Shown here in pieces: positions 34,539-43,270 of a stretch of DNA of 64,000 nt. This DNA is from Hyphobacterium marinum (lineage in GTDB: Bacteria > Pseudomonadota > Alphaproteobacteria > Caulobacterales > Maricaulaceae), in the NCBI RefSeq assembly GCF_036330325.1, contig NZ_JAZDRO010000007.1:1-64000 (forward strand). The letters run 5' to 3'. Positions within the stretch are counted from its first letter, which is position 1, and the number at the start of each line of letters is the position of its first letter. The position numbers were made by a program, and so were the translations under genes. The notes below the pieces were generated by a model. The model was given only the letters and a program-made list of their open reading frames with translations, was not told the origin of the DNA and did no database searches.

Positions 34539-35471
34539 ATGTCACTGGCTCTCGTACAGCACATTCCGCACGCGGCAGGCATTCCCTTCGTCAAGGGCCG
34601 CATTGCCGCCTTCGTCCTGTCGACCGTCCTGATGATCGGCTCGATCGGCGCGTATTTCGTCAACGGGCTGAACTTTGGTATCGACTTCACCGGCGGGATT
34701 TCCATTGAAATCCAGACCGAGGAAGCAGCCGATCTCGGTCTGATCCGCGAACTGGCGGGCGGGCTCGATCTGGGTGCCGTCGAGGTCCAGAATTTCGGCT
34801 CCGACACCGAGGTCCTGATCCGTGTTCAGGCCCAGGAAGGCGAGGGGCTGGAGGCCGAGGAGGCGCAGCAGGCCGCTCGCGAGCGGCTGCAGACCGCGCT
34901 CGATGACAACTATCCCGGCGGAGTCGAGTACCGCTCCGTCGAGGTGCTCGGGGCAAAGGTGTCCGGCGAATTGCAGCGCGCCGGGGCACTCGCGGTCGGT
35001 GTCGCCCTGTTGTTGATGCTGATCTATATCTGGTTCCGGTTCGAGTGGCAGTATTCGGTCGGCGCGATCCTGGCGCTCGTGCACGACGTCATCCTGACCA
35101 TCGGCATGTTCGCGGTCACCCAGCTGGAATTCAACCTGTCGACCATCGCGGCGATCCTGACCATTGTCGGCTACTCGATGAATGATACCGTCGTCGTCTA
35201 TGACCGGATCCGCGAGAACATCCGCAAGTTCCGCAAGATGGAACTGGCTGAGCTGTTGAACCTCTCGATCAATGACACGCTGTCGCGCACCATCCTGACC
35301 TCCATGACCACGCTCGTGGCGCTGTTCGCGCTGTGGGCCATTGGCGGTGCAGCGCTGCAGGGCTTTGCTTTTGCCATGATCTTCGGCGTCGCGGTGGGGA
35401 CGTATTCATCCATCTTCGTGGCCGCGCCGATCCTGATGGTCACCAAGGTGGCGCGGGAATCGTCGGACTGA
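34539..35471 (+). CDS. secF: protein translocase subunit SecF
   Basis: This 310-residue protein has six helices. The first periplasmic strand reads GLNFGIDFTGGISIEI, and the family signature YSMNDTVVVYDRIRENIRK holds the conserved Asp. It completes the yajC-secD-secF operon. The periplasmic domain has an acidic insert (EGEGLEAEEAQQAARE). Confidence 0.96.
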   Translation: MSLALVQHIPHAAGIPFVKGRIAAFVLSTVLMIGSIGAYFVNGLNFGIDFTGGISIEIQTEEAADLGLIRELAGGLDLGAVEVQNFGSDTEVLIRVQAQEGEGLEAEEAQQAARERLQTALDDNYPGGVEYRSVEVLGAKVSGELQRAGALAVGVALLLMLIYIWFRFEWQYSVGAILALVHDVILTIGMFAVTQLEFNLSTIAAILTIVGYSMNDTVVVYDRIRENIRKFRKMELAELLNLSINDTLSRTILTSMTTLVALFALWAIGGAALQGFAFAMIFGVAVGTYSSIFVAAPILMVTKVARESSD

Positions 35472-35533
35472 TCTTCACGGCACGGCTGGATTTGATAGTC
35501 TCCCCCGGCCTTTATTGAGTCGGGGAGGGCTTC

Positions 35534-36145
35534 ATGGCTGGAATACTCACCAATCTTCGCATGACCGTGATTGTGTCGCTGGCACTCGCGGCGATCTTCC
35601 TGTTCGGATACGCCTTTGCCTATCCCGATATCGGGTTCAATGGCGCGTTCTGGATGGCCTTGGCGCGCTGGTCGCACGTGGTGGCCGGCATCATGTGGAT
35701 CGGCCTGCTCTGGTATTTCAACTTCGTCCAGATCCCGACCATGCCGTCCATTCCCGACGAGCTGAAACCGGCTATCGGCAAGCATATCGCGCCGGCCGCC
35801 CTTTGGTGGTTCCGCTGGGGCGCGGCCTTCACCGTGCTGACCGGCCTGCTTGTCGCCTATCTGCGGGGCTATCTCGTCGAAGCGCTTAGCTTCGGTCTCG
35901 CGGCCGGTAATTATTCGCCGAACTATTCCTTCATCGGGATCGGCATGTGGCTCGCTCTGATCATGGCGTTCAATGTCTGGTTCATCATCTGGCCGAACCA
36001 GAAGATCGCGTTGGGCCTGGTCGAGGCCGAGGCTGACGCCAAGCCGAAGGCGGCGCGGACCGCGATGCTGTTCTCGCGGACCAACACGCTCCTGTCCCTG
36101 CCCATGCTGATAGCCATGGCCGGGGCCCAGACCCTGTTCGGGTAG
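35534..36145 (+). CDS. PuuD-like membrane protein (urate-hydroxylase membrane domain type)
   Basis: This 203-residue protein has about five helices. The segment RWSHVVAGIMWIGLLWYFNFVQ resembles the N-terminal membrane part of PuuD, the urate hydroxylase of Agrobacterium. PuuD also has a C-terminal cytochrome c domain, but there is no CxxCH here. Histidines at 47 and in KHIAPAALWWFRWGA could bind haem. No purine catabolism gene is nearby. I would not call it urate hydroxylase; a haem-binding membrane protein of unknown use is safer. A palindromic repeat follows it. Confidence 0.65.
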   Translation: MAGILTNLRMTVIVSLALAAIFLFGYAFAYPDIGFNGAFWMALARWSHVVAGIMWIGLLWYFNFVQIPTMPSIPDELKPAIGKHIAPAALWWFRWGAAFTVLTGLLVAYLRGYLVEALSFGLAAGNYSPNYSFIGIGMWLALIMAFNVWFIIWPNQKIALGLVEAEADAKPKAARTAMLFSRTNTLLSLPMLIAMAGAQTLFG

Positions 36146-36154
36146 GGCCAACAC

Positions 36155-36290
36155 ATTTCTCCTTCCCCTTGATGGGGAAGGTGGTCGAGCATCAGCGAGA
36201 CCGGAATGGGTGGGTGACTCCGAACGTCTGAGTTTCCCACCCTCTCCGCCTCGCATTCGCTCGGCACCTCTCCCTTCAAGGGAGAGGAGG
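36155..36290. repeat. C/T-rich palindromic repeat between convergent genes
   Basis: Two hairpins form the ends: CTTCCCC/GGGGAAG around TTGAT near 36162-36182, and CCTCTCCCTT/AAGGGAGAGG around one C at 36267-36287. Between them are CCCACCCTCTCCG and matching G-rich pieces. The element fills the gap between the PuuD-like gene and sodB and shares sequence with 1-40, 17786-17890 and 49030-49117. Confidence 0.75.
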
Positions 36291-36304
36291 GCTACGGCCT
36301 CCCT

Positions 36305-36910
36305 CTACCCCGCCGCAGCGAAGTTGTCGGCGGCGAAGTCCCAGTTGGCGAGTTCGTTCAGCCAGGTCTCGATGAAGTTAGGGCGGGCATTCTGGAAATC
36401 GAGATAATAGGCGTGCTCCCACACATCGAGCGTGAGGAGCGGGGTGACGCCTTCTTCGCTGACCGGGGTTTCGGCGTTCGGGGTCGTGGTAATGACGAGC
36501 TTGCCGTCCTTCGCGACCAGCCAGGCCCAGCCCGAACCGAACTGCCCGGCGGCGGCCTTCGAGAATTTTTCCTTGAAGCCGTCAAAGCTGCCGAAGCTGG
36601 CGGCAATGGCCTCGGCGAGCGCGCCTGTCGGTTCACCTCCGCCATCCGGGCTCATCGAATTCCAGAAGAAAGTATGGTTCCAGGTCTGGGCAGCGTTATT
36701 GAAAATGCCTGACTGGCCTTCATCTCCGGCGGTCTCGCGAATGATGTCCTTCAGGGACATGTCGTCAAACTTGGTCCCCGCGATGGCGTCATTGAGTTTC
36801 TTCACATAGCCGGCATGGTGTTTTCCGTGGTGGAATTCCAGCGTCCGGGCGGACATATGCGGTTCCAGCGCGTCGCGGGAATAGGGAAGATCGGGGAGGG
36901 TGAAGGCCAT
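36305..36910 (-). CDS. sodB: superoxide dismutase [Fe]
   Basis: This 201-residue enzyme converts superoxide to peroxide and oxygen. I start at the ATG at 36910 (MAFTLPDLPYSRDALEPHMS); a longer frame upstream carries no SOD sequence. Metal ligands lie in HHGKHHAGYVKKLN, AAQTWNHTFFWNSM and DVWEHAYYLDFQN. Gln in the AAQTWNH motif, at the position that distinguishes the metals, marks the iron form. There is no signal peptide, so it is cytosolic. Confidence 0.94.
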   Translation of the reverse strand: MAFTLPDLPYSRDALEPHMSARTLEFHHGKHHAGYVKKLNDAIAGTKFDDMSLKDIIRETAGDEGQSGIFNNAAQTWNHTFFWNSMSPDGGGEPTGALAEAIAASFGSFDGFKEKFSKAAAGQFGSGWAWLVAKDGKLVITTTPNAETPVSEEGVTPLLTLDVWEHAYYLDFQNARPNFIETWLNELANWDFAADNFAAAG

Positions 36911-37015
36911 GGTGGATAACTCTCTTTGTCTTGTCGCCACATCCCGGAGACCGTGCGCCCCGGGCCTGTTTGCCATATGGTTGGTCAGGTGCGAATTGCC
37001 AGTAAAAACGGGCTG

Positions 37016-37852
37016 ATGACTGACACAACGTTCCATGATGGCAGCAGTTCCGGTTCCGACGGCCAGCTGGCAGCGCTGTTCGCGCGCGAGCCGCAGCGCA
37101 CGGCGCTGACCGCCCTGCATGCCTGGCACGCGGAGATTTCCGGCCTGCCGTTGCGTATTTCAGAGCCGGCCATCGGCGCAATGCGTATGGCCTGGCATCG
37201 TGAGGCCGTCGATGACGCCTTCGCCGATCCGCCCGCAGTGCGCCGCAATCCGGTGATCGAGGGCGTGGCAGCCATGCGCGACATGCCGGGATCGCCCGGC
37301 GCCACCGCGCTGACCGGCATCATTGACGCCCATGACCGTGACTTCGAGGGCCGCAGCTTTTCCGGACTGGATGCGATGGCGGAATTCGCCGGGGCGGGAT
37401 GGGGAAAGGTCATGTCCATTGCGGCGGGCCTGCTCGACCCGGAAGTCAATGAAGCCGAGCCGATCGCCGCCGCAGGTGAGGCCTGGGGACTGACTGAAAT
37501 CCTCCGCAGTTTTCCCTACCGGGCGGGGCGGGGGCTGGCGACCATCCCCGATGACGTCATGGCCGAGCACGGTCTGACCCTTGCGCGGATCGCGACCGGA
37601 CGGGAACCGGAACTTGTCCGGAAGGCGCTCCAACCCGTGATCAGTCTGGCCCGAGAGCGGCTGGAGGTGGCCCGCACCCAAGTCCGCCAGCTTCCGCCCG
37701 TGCTTTTCCCTGCCTGGGCTCCGGTTGCACTATCGGGGGCCTATCTGAACAAGCTGGAACGCGCAGACGATCCCTACCGGGCTGATCTCGCGCTGTCACC
37801 GCTGACCCGGCGGCTCACCCTGATGAAGGCCTCGCTGACCGGGCGGTTCTAG
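37016..37852 (+). CDS. squalene/phytoene synthase-family protein, probably non-canonical
   Basis: This 278-residue all-helical protein begins with the family-like LAALFAREPQRTALTALHAWHAEISGL and AIGAMRMAWHREAVDDAF. The first Asp-rich motif of true synthases (DxxxD) is lost, and the second region reads IIDAHDRDFEG. That pattern is close to the NDUFAF6-like branch, linked to respiratory complex I assembly in mitochondria, and not to hopanoid synthesis. It is divergent from sodB and ends three bases from trmFO, with no isoprenoid genes nearby. The function is inferred. Confidence 0.7.
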   Translation: MTDTTFHDGSSSGSDGQLAALFAREPQRTALTALHAWHAEISGLPLRISEPAIGAMRMAWHREAVDDAFADPPAVRRNPVIEGVAAMRDMPGSPGATALTGIIDAHDRDFEGRSFSGLDAMAEFAGAGWGKVMSIAAGLLDPEVNEAEPIAAAGEAWGLTEILRSFPYRAGRGLATIPDDVMAEHGLTLARIATGREPELVRKALQPVISLARERLEVARTQVRQLPPVLFPAWAPVALSGAYLNKLERADDPYRADLALSPLTRRLTLMKASLTGRF

Positions 37853-37855
37853 GCG

Positions 37856-39253
37856 CTATTCGGCGGCTTTGGCTTCCGGGCCCAGCCAGGTGCGAAGATC
37901 GGCGAGGGCGCGGGCGCTCATCGCGCGCTTGCGGGCGACGGATTTTTCCTTGCCGCGATATCGTTTGCCCGGTTCGGGATTGGGCGGGGTGTCGATCTCC
38001 GGGAAGAGACCGAAATTGACATTCATGGGCTGGAAGCCGCCCTTCGAACCGGTCAGGTGACCCCCGGTGACGTGCTCAACCAATGCGCCGAGCGCGGTCG
38101 TGGCGGGCGGCGCGGGCTGGGTCTGACCGAGGCGCTCGGCCGCCGCGAAACGTCCGGCGAGCAGGCCCATGGCGGCGGATTCCACATAGCCCTCCACGCC
38201 GATGACCTGGCCGGCGAATCGCCATTCGGGGCGCAGCTTCAGGCGCAGGGACTTGTCGAGCAGTTTCGGTGAATTCAGGAAGGTGTTGCGGTGGATACCG
38301 CCGAGGCGCGCGAACTCGGCCTTTTCCAGCCCCGGTATCATGCGGAAAATGTCGGTCTGCGCGCCGTATTTCAGTTTGGTCTGAAAGCCGACCATGTTGA
38401 ACAGCGTGCCGAGCGCATTGTCCTGGCGCAGCTGGACGACGGCCCAGGGTTTGACATCCGGATTGTGGGCATTGGTCAGGCCGCGCGGTTTCATCGGCCC
38501 GTGGCGCAGGGTTTCACGTCCGCGTTCAGCCATGACCTCGATGGGCAGGCAGGCCTCGAAATAGGGCGTGTCCTTTTCCCACTCCTTGAATTCGGTCTTA
38601 GGTCCGTCAATGAGCGCATCGACGAAGGCCTCGTACTGCTCCTTCGTCATCGGACAGTTGAGATAGGCGGCGCGGTCAGCCTCGGTCTCGCCCTTGTCGT
38701 AGCGCGACTGCATCCAGGCGACATCCATGTCCACGCTATCGCGATAGACAATGGGGGCGATGGCGTCGAAGAAGGCCAGCGAATCCTCGCCGGTCAGATC
38801 CAGCGCGGCTTTCGAGAGTGCCGGCGAAGTAAGCGGACCGGTGGCGATGATGACGCTCGACCAGTCGGCCGGCGGAAGACCGGCGATCTCACCGCGTTCG
38901 ATCGTCACCAGCGGATGCTCGGTCAGCGTTTTCGTGACGGCATCAGAGAACGCCACACGGTCGACTGCGAGCGCTCCGCCAGCGGGCAGCTGATGGCGGT
39001 CGCCCATCGCCATGATCAGCGAGTCGCAGCGGCGCATTTCCTCGTGTAGCAGGCCGACGGCGTTGGTCTGCGCATCGTCTGACCGAAAGGAATTCGAACA
39101 GACGAGTTCGGCCAGACCATCGGTCTGGTGGGCCTCGGTGCCGCGAACCGGGCGCATCTCGTGCAGGATGACGGGCACGCCCTGGCGGGCGATCTGCCAG
39201 GCGGCTTCGGAACCGGCCATGCCGCCGCCGATAATGTGTACGGGTTCGCTCAT
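37856..39253 (-). CDS. trmFO: tRNA (uracil-54-C5)-methyltransferase TrmFO, folate/FAD-dependent
   Basis: This 465-residue flavoprotein makes m5U54 in tRNA with methylenetetrahydrofolate as carbon donor. The start at 39253 gives MSEPVHIIGGGMAGSEAAWQIA with the FAD-binding GGGMAG. Further signatures are ELVCSNSFRSD, LNCPMTKEQYEAF, GMKPRGL-type PMKPRGLTN and FQPMNVNFGLFPEI. A longer frame upstream is not family-like. In alphaproteobacteria it replaces TrmA. Confidence 0.94.
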   Translation of the reverse strand: MSEPVHIIGGGMAGSEAAWQIARQGVPVILHEMRPVRGTEAHQTDGLAELVCSNSFRSDDAQTNAVGLLHEEMRRCDSLIMAMGDRHQLPAGGALAVDRVAFSDAVTKTLTEHPLVTIERGEIAGLPPADWSSVIIATGPLTSPALSKAALDLTGEDSLAFFDAIAPIVYRDSVDMDVAWMQSRYDKGETEADRAAYLNCPMTKEQYEAFVDALIDGPKTEFKEWEKDTPYFEACLPIEVMAERGRETLRHGPMKPRGLTNAHNPDVKPWAVVQLRQDNALGTLFNMVGFQTKLKYGAQTDIFRMIPGLEKAEFARLGGIHRNTFLNSPKLLDKSLRLKLRPEWRFAGQVIGVEGYVESAAMGLLAGRFAAAERLGQTQPAPPATTALGALVEHVTGGHLTGSKGGFQPMNVNFGLFPEIDTPPNPEPGKRYRGKEKSVARKRAMSARALADLRTWLGPEAKAAE

Positions 39254-39563
39254 GGCCGCTCCTATAGCGCTCCGCGCGCGCCGACCCAAGCGGGCTATGC
39301 CAGTCGGCGAGGTTGAGTCATCATGCCGGTACAAGGGGAGGGGGAGTTCCCATGAGATCGGTGTCTTTTCTTGGCATCGCCGGAATCCTCTAGAAACCAG
39401 CCTGTCACCGTCTGTCTTCCGGGTCATTCTCCGGGCCGTGCGGGCCCGGACGGCGAGGACGGCTAGCGGCCTGCCCAAATTGAAGTTTCGAGCCAACAAA
39501 CTTGTGATTATGCGGACGAATTTCTCCGCCCTAGGGTGGCGCGTGATGACATGGGAGGGGGGC
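39254..39563. other. 310-base divergent gap with a GC-rich hairpin
   Basis: No gene is visible. It separates trmFO from the divergent TPR/TonB-C gene. It holds one hairpin at 39430-39450 (TCCGGGCC and GGCCCGGA, loop GTGCG) and a weaker repeat pair AAGTTT/AAACTT at 39483-39503. GGAGGGGG just before 39564 is the ribosome-binding site of the next gene. The promoters of the downstream membrane-protein run may be here, but I cannot place them. Confidence 0.5.
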
Positions 39564-40520
39564 ATGAAATCACTTTCGGCCTTGCTGTTGGGACTGGTCC
39601 TTCTGACCGGGCCTGCGGCAGCGCAACTCACCGACATGGAGCCCGATGACCGAGCTGCAATGGCTGCGGCTGTCGATGCTGCCGAAGCGGGCGAGCGCGC
39701 CGGCCTGCCGCCCGCAGAGCAGGCGCAGCTTTGGCTGGATGCGGCCAATACGGCCCTCAATGGTCGCGAACTGGTTGGCACGGCCGGGCGCCGCGCGGCG
39801 CAGCGCCATGTCGAACGGGCAGAGCGGATCCTGGATCGGGCCGGGATCGACGCGCCCCTGATGCGCGGACGTATCGCCCTGGCCCACGCCAATTACTGGC
39901 GCTGGCGCGAACGGTTCGAGCGCGCTCGCGACTTTGCCGATGATGGCATTGCACTGCTCGAGACCGGCGGCGCGGATCGCCGGGAACTCGCGGACGCCTA
40001 TTATGCGGCCGGTTTCATTACCTATCGCGCGCTGGATGTCCCGGGCGCGGGCCGACGCTTTCGTGCTGCGCTCGATCTTTACCAGGAGCTGCTACCGGTA
40101 CTGCACCACCGGCGTTTGCGGACCAATGGCTGGACCACGATGACCGAGGCCCTTGCCGAGCGGATCGCCGCTGCGGACCGCCAGCTTTTCGTCATGGTTG
40201 CCAACGCGCCGCCGGCCGATACCGAACTGGGCGAGCGCCATGGCGGCGACTGGGCGGTCACCGAAGCACCGGGCTTTGACACGACGGCGTGGCATGGACG
40301 CCTGGACGGGTTCGCGGTCATCCTGCTCGATGTCGATGCGCAGGGTGTGCCGACCAATATACGGCTGGAGGAGACCTATCCGGGCGATTTGTGGGACCGG
40401 GAAATCCTGCACGGTCTGACAGCCTGGCGGCTGGATCCGGATGCCCTGGCCGACCCCGATGCGCGGACAACGGATATCGCGCTGACCTTCATCTATGGGG
40501 TTCAGCGGTATCACCGGTGA
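39564..40520 (+). CDS. exported TPR-like protein with a TonB C-terminal-like domain
   Basis: Three in-frame ATGs are close together; the last, at 39564, follows GGAGGGGG and gives a signal peptide ending AAA at about residue 21 (318 residues). The middle (about 35-200) is helical with Ala-rich repeats, compatible with TPRs (NYWRWRERFERARDFADDGIALL, ADAYYAAGFITYRALDV). The last 85 residues read FAVILLDVDAQGVPTNIRLEE...LHGLTAWRLDPDA, the beta-alpha-beta outline of a TonB-type C-terminal domain. It is 47 bases ahead of the first paralogous membrane protein and so may belong to that run. The role is unknown. Confidence 0.65.
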   Translation: MKSLSALLLGLVLLTGPAAAQLTDMEPDDRAAMAAAVDAAEAGERAGLPPAEQAQLWLDAANTALNGRELVGTAGRRAAQRHVERAERILDRAGIDAPLMRGRIALAHANYWRWRERFERARDFADDGIALLETGGADRRELADAYYAAGFITYRALDVPGAGRRFRAALDLYQELLPVLHHRRLRTNGWTTMTEALAERIAAADRQLFVMVANAPPADTELGERHGGDWAVTEAPGFDTTAWHGRLDGFAVILLDVDAQGVPTNIRLEETYPGDLWDREILHGLTAWRLDPDALADPDARTTDIALTFIYGVQRYHR

Positions 40521-40567
40521 CGGAATGCGCCATTGCGCGGGGCCAAGGGTGTGGGTATCCCGCCACC

Positions 40568-41431
40568 ATGCGCAACCAAGACCGACCCTCCAGCATCACC
40601 CTCGTCATGATCTCGCTGCGCGACATGGGCCGTTTTCTGCCCAAGGCCGGCCTGCAGGCCGCGATCCTGTCGCTGCCGCTGGCGGCTGCGCTGTCCTGGC
40701 TGGCGTTGCTTGCGACGCAGATCGCCGGAGATGAGTCCAAGCCATTCGGGACCTACATTCTGGTCATCGTCGCGGCGATCCTCGTGGCCATCCCTGCCCA
40801 GAGCGCGCTGCTGCGCCGCGCGCTCCGGGGCAGGTCCGGCCCGCTCCTGGGTCTGGAACTCGGCGGCGACGAAGTCCGCTTGGCTATCGTCGCCCTGCTC
40901 ATCGGGATTTTGGGGTTTACCGTTCTGGGCGCCGCAGGACTGGGGCTGGTCGCCATCCTGGCCGCGCTCGATCTCGCGGCCCGTTCGCGCGCGGGCGCAC
41001 CGGCCATCGATTCGGAGTCGCCGGAGACCGCCTTGCCGGTCCTGGGCGAGTATTTCGGGAACGGAGACTGGGGTGTTGCGGTGGCCGTGATTGCGCTGTT
41101 TACGGTGTTCGCAATCTGGTTCTGCGCGCGTCTGTCGCTGGCCTATGCAGCCACGATCGCACGCCAGAAAGTCCAGGCATTGTCGAGTTTCTCGCTCACG
41201 CGGGGGCGCTGGATCGCGACGGCGCTGGTCATGGCGCTGGCTTTGCTGCCGGGGCTGGGGCTCAGGTATTTGGCGCTGGAATTGGCGCGCGGCGAGGGCG
41301 CGGCGTCACTGGGAATCCTGTTTGCCCTGGAATGGCTCGCGGCGGCGGTCACCCTGCTCCTGACCTGCGCGGCGGGGATGTCCCTTTACCGCCAGCTGGG
41401 CGGGGACGATCAGGAGCCGGTTCCCTCCTGA
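40568..41431 (+). CDS. integral membrane protein, paralogue 1 of a six-gene tandem family
   Basis: This 287-residue protein has about six helices. After helix 2 comes LLRRALRGRSGPLLGLELGGDEVRLAI, the family motif (R-G-x...hGxDE-x-R, DE at 101-102). In the second half RLSLAYAATIARQKVQ-TRGRW matches the second motif shared with the other copies. This is the most divergent copy. I know of no characterised relative. It begins the run that ends at 46882. Confidence 0.7.
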   Translation: MRNQDRPSSITLVMISLRDMGRFLPKAGLQAAILSLPLAAALSWLALLATQIAGDESKPFGTYILVIVAAILVAIPAQSALLRRALRGRSGPLLGLELGGDEVRLAIVALLIGILGFTVLGAAGLGLVAILAALDLAARSRAGAPAIDSESPETALPVLGEYFGNGDWGVAVAVIALFTVFAIWFCARLSLAYAATIARQKVQALSSFSLTRGRWIATALVMALALLPGLGLRYLALELARGEGAASLGILFALEWLAAAVTLLLTCAAGMSLYRQLGGDDQEPVPS

Positions 41432-41504
41432 CGGTACAGTCGAAGCTGGTATAGTCCGCCTGTCTGAACGGGACTGCCGTTCGCCGCGTGGGAGGGGACA
41501 CGCC

Positions 41505-42524
41505 ATGCAGACACCGGCTTTCGATTTCGGCGAGGCCATTGGCCATTTCTTCAAGACGCTGGGCCGCAGGCCCGGTGCGGTCTTCTGGGTCGCGTTCTGC
41601 AACGCCATCCTGTTTTCGGTTTTCACCGGCCTGATCCTGTGGCTGATCGCGCCGGGCTATCTGAACATGCTGGACGTGGCCATGTCGGGCGGCGACCCGA
41701 CACCGGACGATGTCTGGGAACTGGTCGGCCCCGTCTTCGCTGTCGTGCCCCTGTCCTTCATCGGCGGCATCCTGGTTGCCCTGATGGCCCAGGGCGCCTG
41801 GCTGCGCCTTCTGGTTCGTGACGAAGTGGCCCCGGGCATTCCCTTCCGCCTGGGGGGTGATGAATTCCGCCTGCTGGCTGTGAATATCGTCTTCATCGTG
41901 ATTGCCATCGCCCTCTACATCCTGACGCTGGGAATCGGGATCGGACTGGCCGTCGCCGTGGGCGTCAGCGAAGGCGGAGCCGGTGCGGGCGCACTGGCCG
42001 GTCTGGGCGGCGGCCTTTTGGTGATCGGTGCCATTGTGCTGGCGGTCTTCCTGGCTGTTCGCCTGTCGGCGGCCCCGGCGCTGACCGTGCTGGACCGGCG
42101 CGTGCGCGTGTTTGATGCCATGCCGGCCACGCGCGGCATCTTCTGGTGGCTGGTGCTGACCTATATCGTGATGGTTATCATCATCTTCGCAGCCCAGTCG
42201 GTTCTCGGCACGATGATACAGTTTCTTTTCCTTGGGGCCTTCATGCCGATGATGTTCGAATTCGCCATGATGGCTGAAAGTACCAATCCGGAGCCAACCG
42301 CGATTCTGGACATGCTGCGTGAGCAGTTGAGCGAGCCAGGAACGATGGTCATGCTCGGGGCCGGCCTGTTCCTGTCGCTCTTTCTGCAGACGCTGACCGA
42401 AGGGGCCTGGCACAGCGTCGGTGCCTATACGGCTCGCCGTCATCGCGCTTCGGCGGCTGACGTTCCGCCGCCGGTTGATGCCGCCGACACGCCGCCACCG
42501 GCCACTGCAACCGAGCCGGAATAG
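41505..42524 (+). CDS. integral membrane protein, paralogue 2
   Basis: This 339-residue protein has about six helices. The N-terminus FDFGEAIGHFFKTLGRRP is the amphipathic lead-in seen in copies 3, 5 and 6. Motif 1 is WLRLLVRDEVAPGIPFRLGGDEFRLL (DE at 119-120); motif 2 is RLSAAPALTVLDRRVRVFDA followed by TRGIFW. A long loop precedes the last helix, and the C-terminal tail is Pro/Ala-rich. It lies 73 bases after copy 1 and 64 bases before the ExoD-type gene. Confidence 0.72.
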   Translation: MQTPAFDFGEAIGHFFKTLGRRPGAVFWVAFCNAILFSVFTGLILWLIAPGYLNMLDVAMSGGDPTPDDVWELVGPVFAVVPLSFIGGILVALMAQGAWLRLLVRDEVAPGIPFRLGGDEFRLLAVNIVFIVIAIALYILTLGIGIGLAVAVGVSEGGAGAGALAGLGGGLLVIGAIVLAVFLAVRLSAAPALTVLDRRVRVFDAMPATRGIFWWLVLTYIVMVIIIFAAQSVLGTMIQFLFLGAFMPMMFEFAMMAESTNPEPTAILDMLREQLSEPGTMVMLGAGLFLSLFLQTLTEGAWHSVGAYTARRHRASAADVPPPVDAADTPPPATATEPE

Positions 42525-42588
42525 GGAACCGCTGTTACCCATCAGGCGTTTGCCGAGGCGAGATTGAACCCGCCGGGACAAATGCCTG

Positions 42589-43197
42589 ATGGAGTCAGCG
42601 CCGGACCATCCCCGCAAGCTGGAAACCCTGTTCGACGGGGTCGCGCCGTGTGGCAGGAGCCGGTCGGACATCACGGTTGGCGAGCTGATCGACCGGCTGG
42701 CCCACCGCTCCTTCGGTCCGCTTCTTCTCCTCCCGGCGCTGGTCTCGGTTCTCCCGGTCATCGGGGCGCTTCCCGGCGTAACCTGGACAACATCGGCCAT
42801 CTGCCTGGTCGTCTCGCTTCACTTCCTGTTTCAGCGGCACCGGGTGTGGCTGCCGGGGTTCCTTCGCGGTCTCTCGGTGCCGGAGAAAAGCTTCTGCAAG
42901 GGGCTGGCTGCGGCCAAGCCCTGGCTGCGCCGGCTCGATGGCGTCACATACAAGCGCTTCCACCTGCTCCTGCTGCCGCCAGCCCCGATTCTGGTCGCTT
43001 TGCTGTGCGTCGTCCTGTCGGTCGCCATGTTCGTGTTCTCGGTCATCCCCGGCGGCGTCGTCATCCCGGCCGCCGGGATCATCCTGCTGGCCATCGCGCT
43101 GACCACGCATGACGGGCTTCTGCTCGCCCTGGGTGTGCTTGTCGGCGCGGGTGCCGTCGCGGGCGCGATCTGGCTCCTGTTCCGTTTTGTCATTTGA
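42589..43197 (+). CDS. ExoD-family membrane protein
   Basis: This 202-residue protein has four to five helices and resembles ExoD, first linked to exopolysaccharide production in rhizobia. Visible family parts are DITVGELIDRLAHRSFGPLLLLPALVSVLPVIGALPG and HRVWLPGFLRGLSVPEK. The biochemical role of ExoD is not known. It is set inside the run of paralogous membrane genes in the same direction, which suggests a shared envelope-related job. Confidence 0.78.
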   Translation: MESAPDHPRKLETLFDGVAPCGRSRSDITVGELIDRLAHRSFGPLLLLPALVSVLPVIGALPGVTWTTSAICLVVSLHFLFQRHRVWLPGFLRGLSVPEKSFCKGLAAAKPWLRRLDGVTYKRFHLLLLPPAPILVALLCVVLSVAMFVFSVIPGGVVIPAAGIILLAIALTTHDGLLLALGVLVGAGAVAGAIWLLFRFVI

Positions 43198-43270
43198 AAC
43201 CGGCTCTACGGGCCGGTTAGAGTGACGGTTAGGGCTGGATGCGATTCCATCCAAGGGGCAGGGGACAATC

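Noticed and set aside
32597..34807. 736-codon antisense frame opposite secD/secF
   Set aside because: Composition is His/Arg/Asp-rich as expected for the complement of a GC-rich gene; secD and secF are certain.
35534..36145. Urate hydroxylase
   Set aside because: It lacks the cytochrome c domain of PuuD and any purine-degradation neighbour, so only the membrane-domain resemblance is reported.
37016..37852. Hopanoid or carotenoid biosynthesis cluster
   Set aside because: Only one squalene-synthase-like gene with a lost Asp motif is present; no cyclase or desaturase is nearby.
39254..39892. In-frame extension of trmFO
   Set aside because: The TrmFO FAD motif begins at 39253, and the extension is Arg/Ser-rich shadow sequence opposite the next gene.
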